Below, piece by piece: positions 26,420 through 35,381 of a stretch of DNA of 64,000 nt. This DNA comes from Euryarchaeota archaeon UBA605. GTDB taxonomy: Archaea > Thermoplasmatota > Poseidoniia > Poseidoniales > Thalassarchaeaceae. The stretch covers positions 1-64,000 of the forward strand of contig DATY01000013.1 in assembly GCA_002504905.1 (NCBI GenBank). Reading direction: 5' to 3'. The position numbers and the translations under genes were made by a program. The notes beneath the pieces were generated by a model. That model searched no databases. It worked only from the letters and a program-made list of their open reading frames with translations, and was not told the origin of the DNA. Each line of letters starts with the position of its first letter. Position 1 is the first letter of the stretch.

Positions 26420-27562
26420 CTAATTTTGAAGCATTTCTCTACTGATTATTAGTCTCTGAATCTGACTTGAACCTTCAAAAATTTGTACAACTTTTGCCCC
26501 TCTCATTCTTCTTGCAACTGGATATTCTTCTGAGTATCCATAACCTCCAAAAATCTGTACTGCATCTGTGGTAACTTCCATTGCCATATCTGCTGCAAAT
26601 CTTTTTGCATGTGCTGCATCTAGAGTATTTCTTTCTCCTGAATCTGCTTTCATAGCGGCCTTCCAAACTAACATTCTAGCGGCTTCAATTTTTGTAGCCA
26701 TATCTGCCAACATGAAAGAGATTGCTTGATGTCTGATTATTGGTTTATTGAATGCATTTCTTTCACTTGCATAATTCATAGCTTCTTCCATCGCTCCTCT
26801 CGCATTGCCAACTGCATGTGATGATATGCTCGGTCTTGAAAGGTCAAATGCTTCCATTGCATTCATCCAACCATCATTTTCTTTGCCCCCAACTAAATTT
26901 TCCATTGGGACACGAACATTATTGAATGTCACAGATCTTGTATCCGAACACCGCTGACCCATGTTTTCCTCTTTCTTACCCAACTCAACACCTTCAAGAT
27001 TTGAATCGACGATAAATCCACTCATTCCTTTGTAACCTAATTCTTTGTTAGTATAAGCGAGAACGAAAAACCAATCTGCATGACCCGCACCTGTTATCCA
27101 CATTTTCTGTCCATTAATGATGTAATGTTCTCCATCCTTGATAGCCTCAGTCTGAATTGCTTGAACATCGCTTCCAGCACCCGGTTCAGTAACACAATAA
27201 GCAGCAATCTTACCTTCAGTTACCATTCTCAGATATTTCTCCTTTTGAGACTCTGTTCCTCCAGTAATCAGAGGATAGGATGCTAACATTGAGCTTCCAG
27301 CAGCAGTTGCAAATCCTGGATCTCCAAATCCTAGTTCTTCCAGAACTAATACTTCCTCAAAAGACCCCATTCCGCCTCCACCATATTTCTCTGGTATTTT
27401 CAGAGTTAATAATCCAAGATCATTTGCTTTAGCAATGGCCTCTATTGGGTATATGCTTTCCTTATCCCAATGAGCAGCATTTGGTTTTATTTCTTCATTG
27501 GCAAAATCACGTGCCAATTCTCGTAACATTTGCTGTTCATCAGTCAGTTCGAAGTTAACCAT
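26420..27562 (-). CDS. Acyl-CoA dehydrogenase
   Basis: A 380-residue acyl-CoA dehydrogenase, full length. Features are FELTDEQQMLREL at the start, YCVTEPGAGSDVQAIQTEA (FAD and substrate contact), KMWITGAGHADWFFVLA, QIFGGYGYSEEYPVARRMRGAKVVQIFEGSSQIQ in the C-terminal domain, and the catalytic Glu within that last region (IFEGSSQIQ). It oxidises an acyl-CoA and passes electrons to ETF. Chain length is not deducible; short- or branched-chain substrates are likely from the E1 gene nearby. The ATG at 27562 fits the family start; another at 27580 is in frame. Confidence 0.95.
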   Translation of the reverse strand: MVNFELTDEQQMLRELARDFANEEIKPNAAHWDKESIYPIEAIAKANDLGLLTLKIPEKYGGGGMGSFEEVLVLEELGFGDPGFATAAGSSMLASYPLITGGTESQKEKYLRMVTEGKIAAYCVTEPGAGSDVQAIQTEAIKDGEHYIINGQKMWITGAGHADWFFVLAYTNKELGYKGMSGFIVDSNLEGVELGKKEENMGQRCSDTRSVTFNNVRVPMENLVGGKENDGWMNAMEAFDLSRPSISSHAVGNARGAMEEAMNYASERNAFNKPIIRHQAISFMLADMATKIEAARMLVWKAAMKADSGERNTLDAAHAKRFAADMAMEVTTDAVQIFGGYGYSEEYPVARRMRGAKVVQIFEGSSQIQRLIISREMLQN

Positions 27563-27609
27563 GATACTTCCAAGCGGCATTAAGTCTTAGCCGTTCTGCT
27601 CGATATTAT

Positions 27610-28575
27610 TCACATTGTGTAGAGTAATGTCATGTATGTTAAGTAACCAATGACCATTGATACACCTAATGATTTTGTTATTTTTCGCTCATTTAATAAC
27701 ATTGTAGCGATCAACCCTGAAGTTACTATTACTACCCAAATATCTCTTGCCGCAAATTCTTCTGATACAATTATTCCTCCTGCATAAGCAGATGAGACTC
27801 CTAGTATTCCAAGTATATTTATGACATTTGAACCTAGAACATTTCCTATTGCTACGCCCTTATGCCCTCTTAAAGCAGCAATAATAGTCACTGCTAATTC
27901 CGGCAGTGATGTACCTAATGCTATCACACTCAATCCTACAATAGATTCAGAAATTCCAAAAGAATCAGCAATTCCAACAGATCCTTCAATTAAAAATTCA
28001 GCACCCAAGACAATCATTACTCCGCCTAAAATTGTAATCATTGTAGCTAATAACAAATTGTCTCCCATCCAAGTTTCTTCTAGTTCTTCATCTAGGCCTA
28101 ATTTTTTTGAATAATTATAAGAATAGAAATAGTAACTTATTAGAGCAAGAATCATTAAAATACCTATTATCTGGGTTATTTCCCCTATTATGACGGTTAT
28201 AAGTAAAATGATTGAAGCTATTATTACTGCCAAAGCATCTTTCTTAATCCCAACTCCTGGTTTATCGCAAGCACCTAACATAGCAGCCGTTCCTAAAACC
28301 AACATTATGTTTGCAACATTCGATCCAAGTACTCCTCCCACTGCTAAGTCAACAAGATCTTGGTTATTGCTACTCACTGCATTTATCGTGACGGCTAATT
28401 CAGGTAATGAAGTTCCAACTGCAACTATAGTAAAACCGATTAATAGAGGTGAAACATTCATCTTTCTTGCTATTGTTATTGCACCCTGAACGACACTTTC
28501 TCCACCAAAAATTAGGAATATAAAGCCTAGAACTACTAAAATTATATCTGGTAAACCTAAAAAAACATCTATCAT
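27610..28575 (-). CDS. Calcium/sodium antiporter (CaCA family, YrbG-like)
   Basis: A 321-residue, about ten-helix protein with the two inverted alpha repeats of the family. The first is VAVGTSLPELAVT with GGVLGSNVANIML; the second is IALGTSLPELAVT with GNVLGSNVINILG. It exchanges cations, probably Ca2+ for Na+, across the cytoplasmic membrane. The ATG at 28575 follows an AGTGAT element; a GTG at 28584 is in frame. It is only 12 nt downstream of the E1 stop, so it is likely cotranscribed with a functionally unrelated gene. Confidence 0.94.
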   Translation of the reverse strand: MIDVFLGLPDIILVVLGFIFLIFGGESVVQGAITIARKMNVSPLLIGFTIVAVGTSLPELAVTINAVSSNNQDLVDLAVGGVLGSNVANIMLVLGTAAMLGACDKPGVGIKKDALAVIIASIILLITVIIGEITQIIGILMILALISYYFYSYNYSKKLGLDEELEETWMGDNLLLATMITILGGVMIVLGAEFLIEGSVGIADSFGISESIVGLSVIALGTSLPELAVTIIAALRGHKGVAIGNVLGSNVINILGILGVSSAYAGGIIVSEEFAARDIWVVIVTSGLIATMLLNERKITKSLGVSMVIGYLTYMTLLYTM

Positions 28576-28587
28576 TTTAATCACTAT

Positions 28588-31458
28588 TTATTTACACATT
28601 CTTTTTACATGTCTTGATACAAGTTCCACGGTAGGAATTGTGTGGTCTTCCAATGTAGGTGAGAATGGAACAGGTGTATCAAGAGCCCCTATAACTACTG
28701 GTGGGGATTCCATATCCCAAAAACTTTCTTCCATTACTCTACTACTAATTGTATGGCCTAATCCTCCAGTATACTGCGACTCCTGAAGTACTATCATCTT
28801 CTTGGTTTTCATCACAGATTTAATACAAGTTTTTGAATCAAATGGCAAAATAGTCCTTAGATCAATGATTTCTAATTCTATTCCTTCATCTGACATCATT
28901 TCTGCGGATTTGAGGGCAACATGGACCATTGCTCCCCAAGAAATGATGGTCAAATCTTTCCCTCCTCTGATTACTTTTGCTTTCCCTATTGAAGAATCAT
29001 TATTTTCTAACCTTTCTATTACTGATTTTGTATCGATAATCTGATTTATTGAGTCCCCCCATCCTGTTTTGCCTCCTCCCAGACCGTATAAACCAAGATG
29101 TTCAAGGAAAACTACAGGGTCGTTTAATTCATGGGATTCGATCAATAAATCATATGCATCTTGTGGATTACTTGGGAATACGATTGTTAATCCCGGATCG
29201 TTCATGAACCATGATTCAATCATGTTCGCATGAAATGGACCACTTCTCGTTTTCGCCCCCAATGGTATCCTGACTGTCAATGGTACATTCGCTCCCCATC
29301 TCCAACGAAGTTGTGCCGCATTATTTACAAGAGCATTCATAGCCAGTGCTGCAAATCCTCCAAATTGAATTTCTGCTACTGGCCTCATTCCTCCTAATGC
29401 TACTCCAGTAGCCGAATTTATGATAATTGATTCAGAAAGTGGCATGTCCAGAAGTCTGCTAGAATGACCTTTGGCCTTTAGTGGAATATTCATTCCAAAT
29501 GCTCCTGCAACTTCCATATCTTCTCCCATGAATATGATTTTTTCTCCATGCCTTTCGGCTAAAGCAACCATTGCATTTTGAATGGCACGACTGTAAGTTG
29601 AGGAGTTTGGAGCACTAGAAAATTCAATTGCTAACTCCCCATCATTTAGTGGACCCTGAATGATTTCTTTTGCTACTTTTTCAAACCTTTCATACTGTTC
29701 AGAGTGTGATTCTGCATCATGTATTGATGTAATTCCTTTCGTCACAGTATTGCCTTCTGGCCAGGGCATATGTTCCATTATTTTCCTAGCCGAATCCACA
29801 AAATCTTGTTCTTCTTCCTCCATAATCCTCAACTGTTTTTCACTGGCTCCAAGTGATATACAATGTTCTCTATGATTTGGAAGTGGATCTTTTTCAGCCC
29901 AATATTTTAACAATTCTCTACCTACATATCCCGGTGGATTCCCAGTTACGGATCCTAAATATAAGTCATCATGATGATGTGCATGTCCACACCCTCTCAT
30001 TGTCTCGACATGAATCAAAGTTGGCCCTCCTCCATCTAGTGCAAATTCTCTACTCGTTGCTGTCGATGCATGAAATTGAAGAGGATCTGATCCGTCAATT
30101 GTCCATGCTGGAATTCCCATTGCGTGCCCCTTATCTCCAAATGTTTCTGCTCCAGATTGACCTACAGTGAATGTATCCAGCGCAATTTGATTATTCTGTA
30201 TCATGAATGCTATTGGTAAACCTCTAGCTCCAGCTAGATTCATCGCTTCCCAAAACTCTCCGTTACTGCTACAACCTTCTCCTACGGGGGCCAGATGAAA
30301 TCTATCAACATCTAATAATTTTGCAGCAAGAGCAACACCTGTTGCTGTTGCACTGGCAATTGGAAGAGGTGCTGTAGGTGGTAGGATACCTTTTTCCCAA
30401 TTACCTATGTGTAAATCGCGCCCTCCTGAGTCCAAGTTACCACCGTCCATGTATGAACCAGATTTCCCCATTTGAGCAGCAAAAATCTCTAATGGAGTTT
30501 GACCAACTGCCAATGCTAGGCCAACATCTCTAATCATTGGTGCGATTACGTCCGCTGTATGTCTTTTTTCAGCAGATAAATCAATTGCTTTTTTGAGTGA
30601 TGTAGCACAACCAACCACTCCTTCTTGCCAGGTCGAACGGAAACCTTTCCCTCCAAATTTTCCACCATCAGGCGTAGTTATTCCATTACTGAATAAATCT
30701 TTCAAGTGTTCATCGATCGCCCTTGTCCTAGTCATCCATCTTTGCCATTGTAAATGAGTCTCCAAATTAACACTTGAAGCGTGGGCTATCCTTCTGAGAC
30801 AGAGTTTTATGTCTCTGATGAACCTCTTTTTCCTCCTATTTAGGTATAATTTGGTATTTCTTCTAGGAATTATTTCTTCTTCTCCAATAATTGATAATTC
30901 TGGCTTCCATATTCTTTCTTCCAAGGATTTCGAAATTTTAGTACAAAATTCTTGAGTTAATTGATGATATCTTTTCCCATCGAATTGGGAAGGAGGTTGT
31001 ATTTTCTTCCATTCTTCTGCAATGAACTCCAAGTATCCATCATGCCTCTCAGCTACAAAACGCAGTAATTCTTTCCTTACCTTTTCTTCGGGTAATTTCT
31101 TACTAAAAGATAAAGCCTCTTTCGGACTCCAATCTAATCCCCAAATAGGTGGTAGCTGTTCTTGAGATGTTTTTTTTGTATTTTTTTCAATATCATCTTC
31201 CTTCTCAATAAGTTTTTCATTTCTTTTCTCTGCTTCGGCAATAATCAGGTCATAATTAATTGACGTATCTCTTTCCCAGATTTGATAATTCCTTTTGCGC
31301 CCCTTGCCCGATTTCGACCGATTTAGAGTAAACCTAGCTCTTTTATCACAATTGCTGCATTTCCGATCTATTTGATTCGTATCGTGATCTCTTGTTTTCC
31401 ATGGTTCGTAGTTTCCACATTTTGAACATAGCCAAATCCCTTGTCGCGCTATACTCAT
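28588..31458 (-). CDS. Zinc-ribbon E1 alpha-beta fusion, branched-chain 2-oxoacid dehydrogenase-like
   Basis: A 956-residue protein joining both E1 halves. The N-terminus has a zinc ribbon (C11-x2-C14 and C34-x2-C37) and a charged helical region to about 230. The alpha part (about 235-590) includes the thiamine-diphosphate site GEGCSSNGEFWEAMNLA to NNQ (near 388-420), with GEG in place of GDG. The beta part follows (IIFMGEDMEVAGAFG, GAKTRSGPFHAN, LEHLGLYGLGGGKTG). It would decarboxylate 2-oxoacids from branched-chain amino acids and acylate a lipoyl E2, which is not in this window. ATG 31458, with GGGAG upstream, is preferred over 31476. Regulatory repeats precede it. Confidence 0.88.
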   Translation of the reverse strand: MSIARQGIWLCSKCGNYEPWKTRDHDTNQIDRKCSNCDKRARFTLNRSKSGKGRKRNYQIWERDTSINYDLIIAEAEKRNEKLIEKEDDIEKNTKKTSQEQLPPIWGLDWSPKEALSFSKKLPEEKVRKELLRFVAERHDGYLEFIAEEWKKIQPPSQFDGKRYHQLTQEFCTKISKSLEERIWKPELSIIGEEEIIPRRNTKLYLNRRKKRFIRDIKLCLRRIAHASSVNLETHLQWQRWMTRTRAIDEHLKDLFSNGITTPDGGKFGGKGFRSTWQEGVVGCATSLKKAIDLSAEKRHTADVIAPMIRDVGLALAVGQTPLEIFAAQMGKSGSYMDGGNLDSGGRDLHIGNWEKGILPPTAPLPIASATATGVALAAKLLDVDRFHLAPVGEGCSSNGEFWEAMNLAGARGLPIAFMIQNNQIALDTFTVGQSGAETFGDKGHAMGIPAWTIDGSDPLQFHASTATSREFALDGGGPTLIHVETMRGCGHAHHHDDLYLGSVTGNPPGYVGRELLKYWAEKDPLPNHREHCISLGASEKQLRIMEEEEQDFVDSARKIMEHMPWPEGNTVTKGITSIHDAESHSEQYERFEKVAKEIIQGPLNDGELAIEFSSAPNSSTYSRAIQNAMVALAERHGEKIIFMGEDMEVAGAFGMNIPLKAKGHSSRLLDMPLSESIIINSATGVALGGMRPVAEIQFGGFAALAMNALVNNAAQLRWRWGANVPLTVRIPLGAKTRSGPFHANMIESWFMNDPGLTIVFPSNPQDAYDLLIESHELNDPVVFLEHLGLYGLGGGKTGWGDSINQIIDTKSVIERLENNDSSIGKAKVIRGGKDLTIISWGAMVHVALKSAEMMSDEGIELEIIDLRTILPFDSKTCIKSVMKTKKMIVLQESQYTGGLGHTISSRVMEESFWDMESPPVVIGALDTPVPFSPTLEDHTIPTVELVSRHVKRMCK

Positions 31459-31511
31459 AACACTCCCGAAGTTCATCAAGTACTACAACTAATCGCTCTA
31501 CAAGGCACTAA

Positions 31512-31705
31512 TGTGGTATTTTCTTTCTAATTGTGGTATCTTCTATTTTATAAATTCATATTTATGTGTAAAATACCATATTAAAACGATTGACTAGAAA
31601 GTAAAATACCATTTATAACTAAAAAATTCTATAAAACCAATAAAAAGCACATTATTTGTAATTAAATACCACAATTAAAAAACATACTGATATTTAAAAT
31701 ACCAT
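31512..31705. promoter_or_regulatory. Six-copy ATACCAY motif array upstream of the E1 gene
   Basis: Within the 252-nt gap upstream of the E1 gene, the core ATACCA(C/T) occurs six times. Two copies read as GTGGTAT on the plus strand (31513-31519, 31533-31539). Four read forward (from 31574, 31606, 31666 and 31699). Most sit in the longer context AAAATACCAYA. Start-to-start spacings are about 20, 32, 60 and 33 bp. The remaining intergenic sequence is very AT-rich. The layout looks like an operator array for a DNA-binding regulator; no regulator is identified. Confidence 0.65.
31546..31554 (-). promoter_or_regulatory. Putative TATA box of the E1 gene
   Basis: The reverse strand reads TTTATAAAA. 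Initiation about 25 nt downstream (near 31525) would place two of the ATACCAC motifs on either side of the start site. This is position-based inference. Confidence 0.5.
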
Positions 31706-31710
31706 AATAA

Positions 31711-32868
31711 TTAATATCTAGGGACACTTGAATCAATAGTAGATGACCATAAATGTATACCTCCTGAAAGATTGTATACATCCATAGGATAATTACCTGA
31801 TAATTTAAGGAAATTTGCCACCATAGCTGATCTAGCACCACTTCTACAATATATTACTATTTCTCGATCTTTTGGTATTTCATCAATTCTTGATGGAATA
31901 TCTGTATGATCTATTCTTAGACTTGTATTTGGTAAGCTAACAATTTTTTCTTCCGATTCCCTTCTCACATCCAAGAAGAAAGGCTTCCATCCATTTTTCA
32001 GTTTCTCCACATACTCAAGTGGACTTATCTCTTTCATATTTTCACTATTATGAGAGGCATCTAATGATTCTTCCTCATCTAAACTCAGCGCACAAGAAAT
32101 CGCCTCTTCTGAAAGTTCAGTAACTTTTTCTCTATCTTTATTCATACTGTATCTAAGTTTTCTAATATTCATTGTTTGAGTGTCAATCAATAATAATTCA
32201 TAATCTAGAATTCCATCCATTTTAAGAATAATTTTTAGTACCTCATTAGCTTGAAATGAACCTACAATTCCGGGCAATACTCCTAAAACTCCGGCTTCTG
32301 CACAATTTGGTGCTAATTCTGGAGGCGGTGCTTTAGGAAATAAATCTCTATAATTGGGGCTACCATTCAGATTGAATACTGAGACTTGCCCCTCAAATCT
32401 ATGGATACTACCGAAAACCCAAGGTTTACCTAGAATTTCACAACAATCACTAATTGTATATCTGGTTGCAAAATTATCTGTTCCATCTACAATAATGTCA
32501 AATTTACTAATTATTTCTTCAGCATTTTCAATTGTCAATCTACTGTCAAATAGTTCAACAACTATTTCGGGATTAATTTGATGAATTCTTTTCTTGGCTG
32601 ATTCTGTCTTTAGTTCGCCAACAGATGATGTAGAATGAATAATTTGTCTTTGCAAATTAGTCATATCCACTTTATCATCGTCAATTATCCCAATTCTGCC
32701 AACACCAGCAGCTGCTAAATACATCAGAACTGGTGAGCCAAGCCCACCAGCTCCAACAACTAGCACGGAGGAAGATTTGATCATTTTTTGTCCAGATTCG
32801 CCCACTTGAGGCAATATTAGATGCCTAGCATATCTGACTTTTTCATCAGCGGTTAGGTCAATAGACAT
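31711..32868 (-). CDS. E1-like adenylyltransferase/rhodanese fusion (MoeB/ThiF-MoeZ type)
   Basis: A 385-residue protein with an E1-like domain (GAGGLGSPV at 39-47, DNFATRY, conserved Cys189 in APNCAEAGVLG). A C-terminal rhodanese domain carries YCRSGARSAMV near residue 340. Such proteins adenylate the C-terminal Gly-Gly of MoaD/ThiS/SAMP-like proteins and supply sulfur. Both CxxC pairs that bind structural zinc in MoeB/UBA4 are missing: residues 172 and 175 are Asn and Asp, and no CPxCG follows. The ATG at 32868 after GAGG is preferred to TTG 32880. It starts 9 nt after trxB. Confidence 0.9.
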   Translation of the reverse strand: MSIDLTADEKVRYARHLILPQVGESGQKMIKSSSVLVVGAGGLGSPVLMYLAAAGVGRIGIIDDDKVDMTNLQRQIIHSTSSVGELKTESAKKRIHQINPEIVVELFDSRLTIENAEEIISKFDIIVDGTDNFATRYTISDCCEILGKPWVFGSIHRFEGQVSVFNLNGSPNYRDLFPKAPPPELAPNCAEAGVLGVLPGIVGSFQANEVLKIILKMDGILDYELLLIDTQTMNIRKLRYSMNKDREKVTELSEEAISCALSLDEEESLDASHNSENMKEISPLEYVEKLKNGWKPFFLDVRRESEEKIVSLPNTSLRIDHTDIPSRIDEIPKDREIVIYCRSGARSAMVANFLKLSGNYPMDVYNLSGGIHLWSSTIDSSVPRY

Positions 32869-32876
32869 CTTAAACC

Positions 32877-33806
32877 TCAATGTTGCTCTTCAAGCCATTT
32901 TTCTGCATCTATTGCTGCTTGGCATCCCATTCCAGCTGCTGTGATGGCTTGTCGATATCTAGTATCAACAACATCTCCTGCCGCAAATACTCCATCTACA
33001 CTAGTCATAGTGTGTATTTTTGCGAGGATATAACCTGAATCGTCAGTTTGAACCTGCCCATCCAAGAAATTAGTAATTGGTTTATGACCAATTGCGATGA
33101 AAGCCCCTGTGCATGAAATTTCTTCTGTACTACCATCTCTTGGGTCTTCTAGAATAGCTCCACTTAATCCGCTTTCATCAGAAAGCCATGATTTAACTGT
33201 TCTAAATGTCCTTATCTCAATTTTTGGATTGTTCAAAGCTCTTTCATACATGACTTTAGATGCTCTGAAAACATCTCTTCTGTGTAATAATGTTACTTTG
33301 CTAGCAAATCGGGTTAAGAATGTGGCTTCTTCCATCGCCGAGTCCCCTCCGCCAATAACTAATACTTCTTGCTCACGGAAAAATGCTCCATCACAAGTTG
33401 CACAAGTGCTTATTCCTCTACCCTTTTGCTCCTCTTCCCCCTCTGCTCCTAACCAGATTGATTCTGCTCCTGTACAAATTATTACTGACTTTGAGCGGAA
33501 TTCTTCCCCTTCAACCCAAATTCTAAATGGTTTTGTAGAAAAGTCAACCCTTTCTACATTCTTATCTTGAACCTCTAATCCAAATTTCTCTGCCTGTTCT
33601 CTTAATTGAATCATCATTTCCGGGCCTCCAATTCCTTCTGGATATCCAGGGAAATTTTCTATATCTGATGTTAGCATTAATTGTCCTCCAGACATATATC
33701 CGGCGAACATTAATGGTTCCAGTAATGCTCTAGCTGAATATAGCCCCGCAGTATACCCTGCAGGACCAGAACCTATGATTATCACATTTCGCACTTCATC
33801 AGCCAT
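32877..33806 (-). CDS. trxB: Thioredoxin reductase
   Basis: A 309-residue flavoprotein with an FAD motif IIGSGPAGYTAGLY, a redox-active CATC (C135-C138), an NAD(P)H motif VIGGGDSAMEEA and the HRRDVFRAS segment that marks NADPH preference. The C-terminal FAD motif is GVFAAGDVVD. It reduces thioredoxin or a related protein and supports peroxiredoxin and glutaredoxin-type redox control. Two TCGATAT repeats lie in its upstream gap. The length is normal for low-Mr TrxB. Confidence 0.95.
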   Translation of the reverse strand: MADEVRNVIIIGSGPAGYTAGLYSARALLEPLMFAGYMSGGQLMLTSDIENFPGYPEGIGGPEMMIQLREQAEKFGLEVQDKNVERVDFSTKPFRIWVEGEEFRSKSVIICTGAESIWLGAEGEEEQKGRGISTCATCDGAFFREQEVLVIGGGDSAMEEATFLTRFASKVTLLHRRDVFRASKVMYERALNNPKIEIRTFRTVKSWLSDESGLSGAILEDPRDGSTEEISCTGAFIAIGHKPITNFLDGQVQTDDSGYILAKIHTMTSVDGVFAAGDVVDTRYRQAITAAGMGCQAAIDAEKWLEEQH

Positions 33807-33862
33807 GAGTCTCGGAATGATAGGAGTGCTTTGAACATTAACTTGATGAAAACACTATTTTA

Positions 33863-33886
33863 TCGATATAGACAGGTATTCGATAT
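33863..33886. promoter_or_regulatory. Paired TCGATAT repeats upstream of trxB
   Basis: TCGATAT occurs at 33863-33869 and again at 33880-33886, 17 bp apart, in the short gap between ribH and trxB. They lie 57-80 nt upstream of the trxB ATG next to an AT-rich stretch that could be the TATA region. A regulator site is possible, but the motif is short. Confidence 0.3.
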
Positions 33887-34282
33887 TCATTTTGACATCT
33901 TGATTACAGCGTCTACTGCTGTCCTTGCATGAGGTTCTAATCTTGGTTCAATGTGATGTTTTTCAGTTCCAGGGCCAATAATACCTAATCCAATTGGTTT
34001 GTTATGTTTAATCTGTAATTCTAAAATCGATTTAGTAACTGCTTGTCCCATAACAAGGCCATGTTGAGTTTCTCCTCGTTCAATAATTCCAAGAGCAATT
34101 GCAGCATCAACTTCTTCAATTCTCAAAATTCGTTCCAAAGCTAATGGTACTTCCATTGAACCAGGAACCCATATTATCTGCGATATTTCAGCGCCTCTAA
34201 TTTCTGCCTCATTTTTAGCATATTCAAGCATTCTTTCAATCTCTTCTTTGTGGAATGATCCGCATACAGCCGCAATATTCAT
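33887..34282 (-). CDS. ribH: 6,7-dimethyl-8-ribityllumazine synthase
   Basis: A 131-residue lumazine synthase, which condenses 5-amino-6-ribitylamino-uracil with dihydroxybutanone phosphate. Landmarks are VCGSFHKE at the start, WVPGSMEVPLAL, ALGIIERGETQHGLV with the catalytic His, and IGLGIIGPG. The length is typical of the compact archaeal form. Its ATG overlaps the ribE stop (TAATG), so translation is probably coupled. It is the last gene of the riboflavin operon. Confidence 0.95.
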   Translation of the reverse strand: MNIAAVCGSFHKEEIERMLEYAKNEAEIRGAEISQIIWVPGSMEVPLALERILRIEEVDAAIALGIIERGETQHGLVMGQAVTKSILELQIKHNKPIGLGIIGPGTEKHHIEPRLEPHARTAVDAVIKMSK

Positions 34283-34884
34283 TATTTCACTTCCAAACTT
34301 TTCCTAATAGTATCAACAACAGCTTGAGTGCGTGAATCAATTTCTATATTCACGTAATCACCAACTTTTTTTTGTCCTATTGTAGTGACTCTCAATGTTT
34401 CGGGAATAATATGTAAGGAAAAATTCTCTTGACTAACGTTTCCTATAGTTAATGACATTCCGTCTATCGAAATATATCCTTTTTCAAGAATATAATGACT
34501 AGCATCAGATGGATTTTCAACTAAAATATCTTTACCATCTCCTTTATCAGTAATCTGTAAGATTTTTGCAGCCATTAAGACATGTCCTGATATTATATGC
34601 CCACCTAATTCATCTCCCATTTTCAGTGATCTTTCAACATTAACTGAAGAATTAACATTTAGGCTACCTAAGGTGGTTCGAGTCAAGGTTTCTTCTATAG
34701 CATCAAATTTTACTAGATTATTTTCTATTGATACAACGGTCATACAGACGCCATCTAGAGCCACACTAGCTCCGATTTCTAGATTATCAATATATTTTCC
34801 TAAATCCACAGTAAAACTACGAATGAGATCTTTGTCCTCAATTTTTACTATTGGTGCTGTTCCAGCAACTATTCCTGTGAACAT
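34282..34884 (-). CDS. ribE: Riboflavin synthase, bacterial (RibE, alpha-chain) type
   Basis: A 200-residue riboflavin synthase with the start MFTGIV and two tandem lumazine-binding barrels (repeat 1 about 1-90, repeat 2 about 91-190). Both contain SVALDGVC- or ISIDGMSLT-like motifs, and GGHIISGHV marks repeat 2. It dismutates two lumazines to riboflavin. Most archaea use the unrelated RibC-type enzyme, so the bacterial form here suggests ancient transfer. The family-typical ATG at 34884 is chosen; an in-frame upstream start at 34944 lies inside ribL. Confidence 0.95.
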   Translation of the reverse strand: MFTGIVAGTAPIVKIEDKDLIRSFTVDLGKYIDNLEIGASVALDGVCMTVVSIENNLVKFDAIEETLTRTTLGSLNVNSSVNVERSLKMGDELGGHIISGHVLMAAKILQITDKGDGKDILVENPSDASHYILEKGYISIDGMSLTIGNVSQENFSLHIIPETLRVTTIGQKKVGDYVNIEIDSRTQAVVDTIRKSLEVK

Positions 34885-34885
34885 C

Positions 34886-35344
34886 TCAATCTTCCTCATA
34901 GGGGCCGCCAGTTTCACCGGACCATAAACTAAGTATTTTAGCAATTATTTTTCTTGTACCATCCAAGTCATCTGCAAGTCCTTCCACTCGAATTACCTCT
35001 ACATTACCCCAGCCATTATTTTCCAAACCTAGTTTTATTGCATCTCGTGAATGCTTCTGATCATATCCTAAGGCAATGATATCAGGTTTTATGGAGCCCA
35101 ATATTTCAAAAATTGGAAAACTTGGAGGATTCCCCACAATTGCTTTATCGACAGGTTTCAATCCTTCTACCATTCTTCTTCTTAATTCTTGGTTCGTTAC
35201 AGGTTCATGTTTTTGCTTACGCACAGTATCATCATGGGCAACAACAACAACTAATTCATCTCCTAATGATTTAGCTTGCTCTACATAATGAAGATGACCT
35301 GCATGAAGTAAATCGAAGACACCGACTGCCATTACACGAACCAT
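34886..35344 (-). CDS. ribL: FAD synthetase (RibL-type cytidylyltransferase fold)
   Basis: A 152-residue nucleotidyltransferase with the HxGH motif in VFDLLHAGHL, RRRMVEGLK and the GYDQKH segment. Archaeal RibL joins AMP to FMN to form FAD, and the location between ribB and ribE supports that substrate. The same fold includes glycerol-3-phosphate cytidylyltransferase, the main alternative. The ATG at 35344 is chosen; an ATG 12 nt further in is also possible. It overlaps the ribE leader, with one base between its stop and the ribE ATG. Confidence 0.88.
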   Translation of the reverse strand: MVRVMAVGVFDLLHAGHLHYVEQAKSLGDELVVVVAHDDTVRKQKHEPVTNQELRRRMVEGLKPVDKAIVGNPPSFPIFEILGSIKPDIIALGYDQKHSRDAIKLGLENNGWGNVEVIRVEGLADDLDGTRKIIAKILSLWSGETGGPYEED

Positions 35345-35381
35345 TCCCGTCACTCTCAATTCTTATTGTACTCATATCAAT

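Noticed and set aside
33097..33570. 157-residue forward frame opposite trxB
   Set aside because: Thioredoxin reductase is unambiguous on the other strand.
34884..34944. In-frame N-terminal extension of ribE
   Set aside because: The added residues lie in ribL and the canonical MFTGIV start is downstream.
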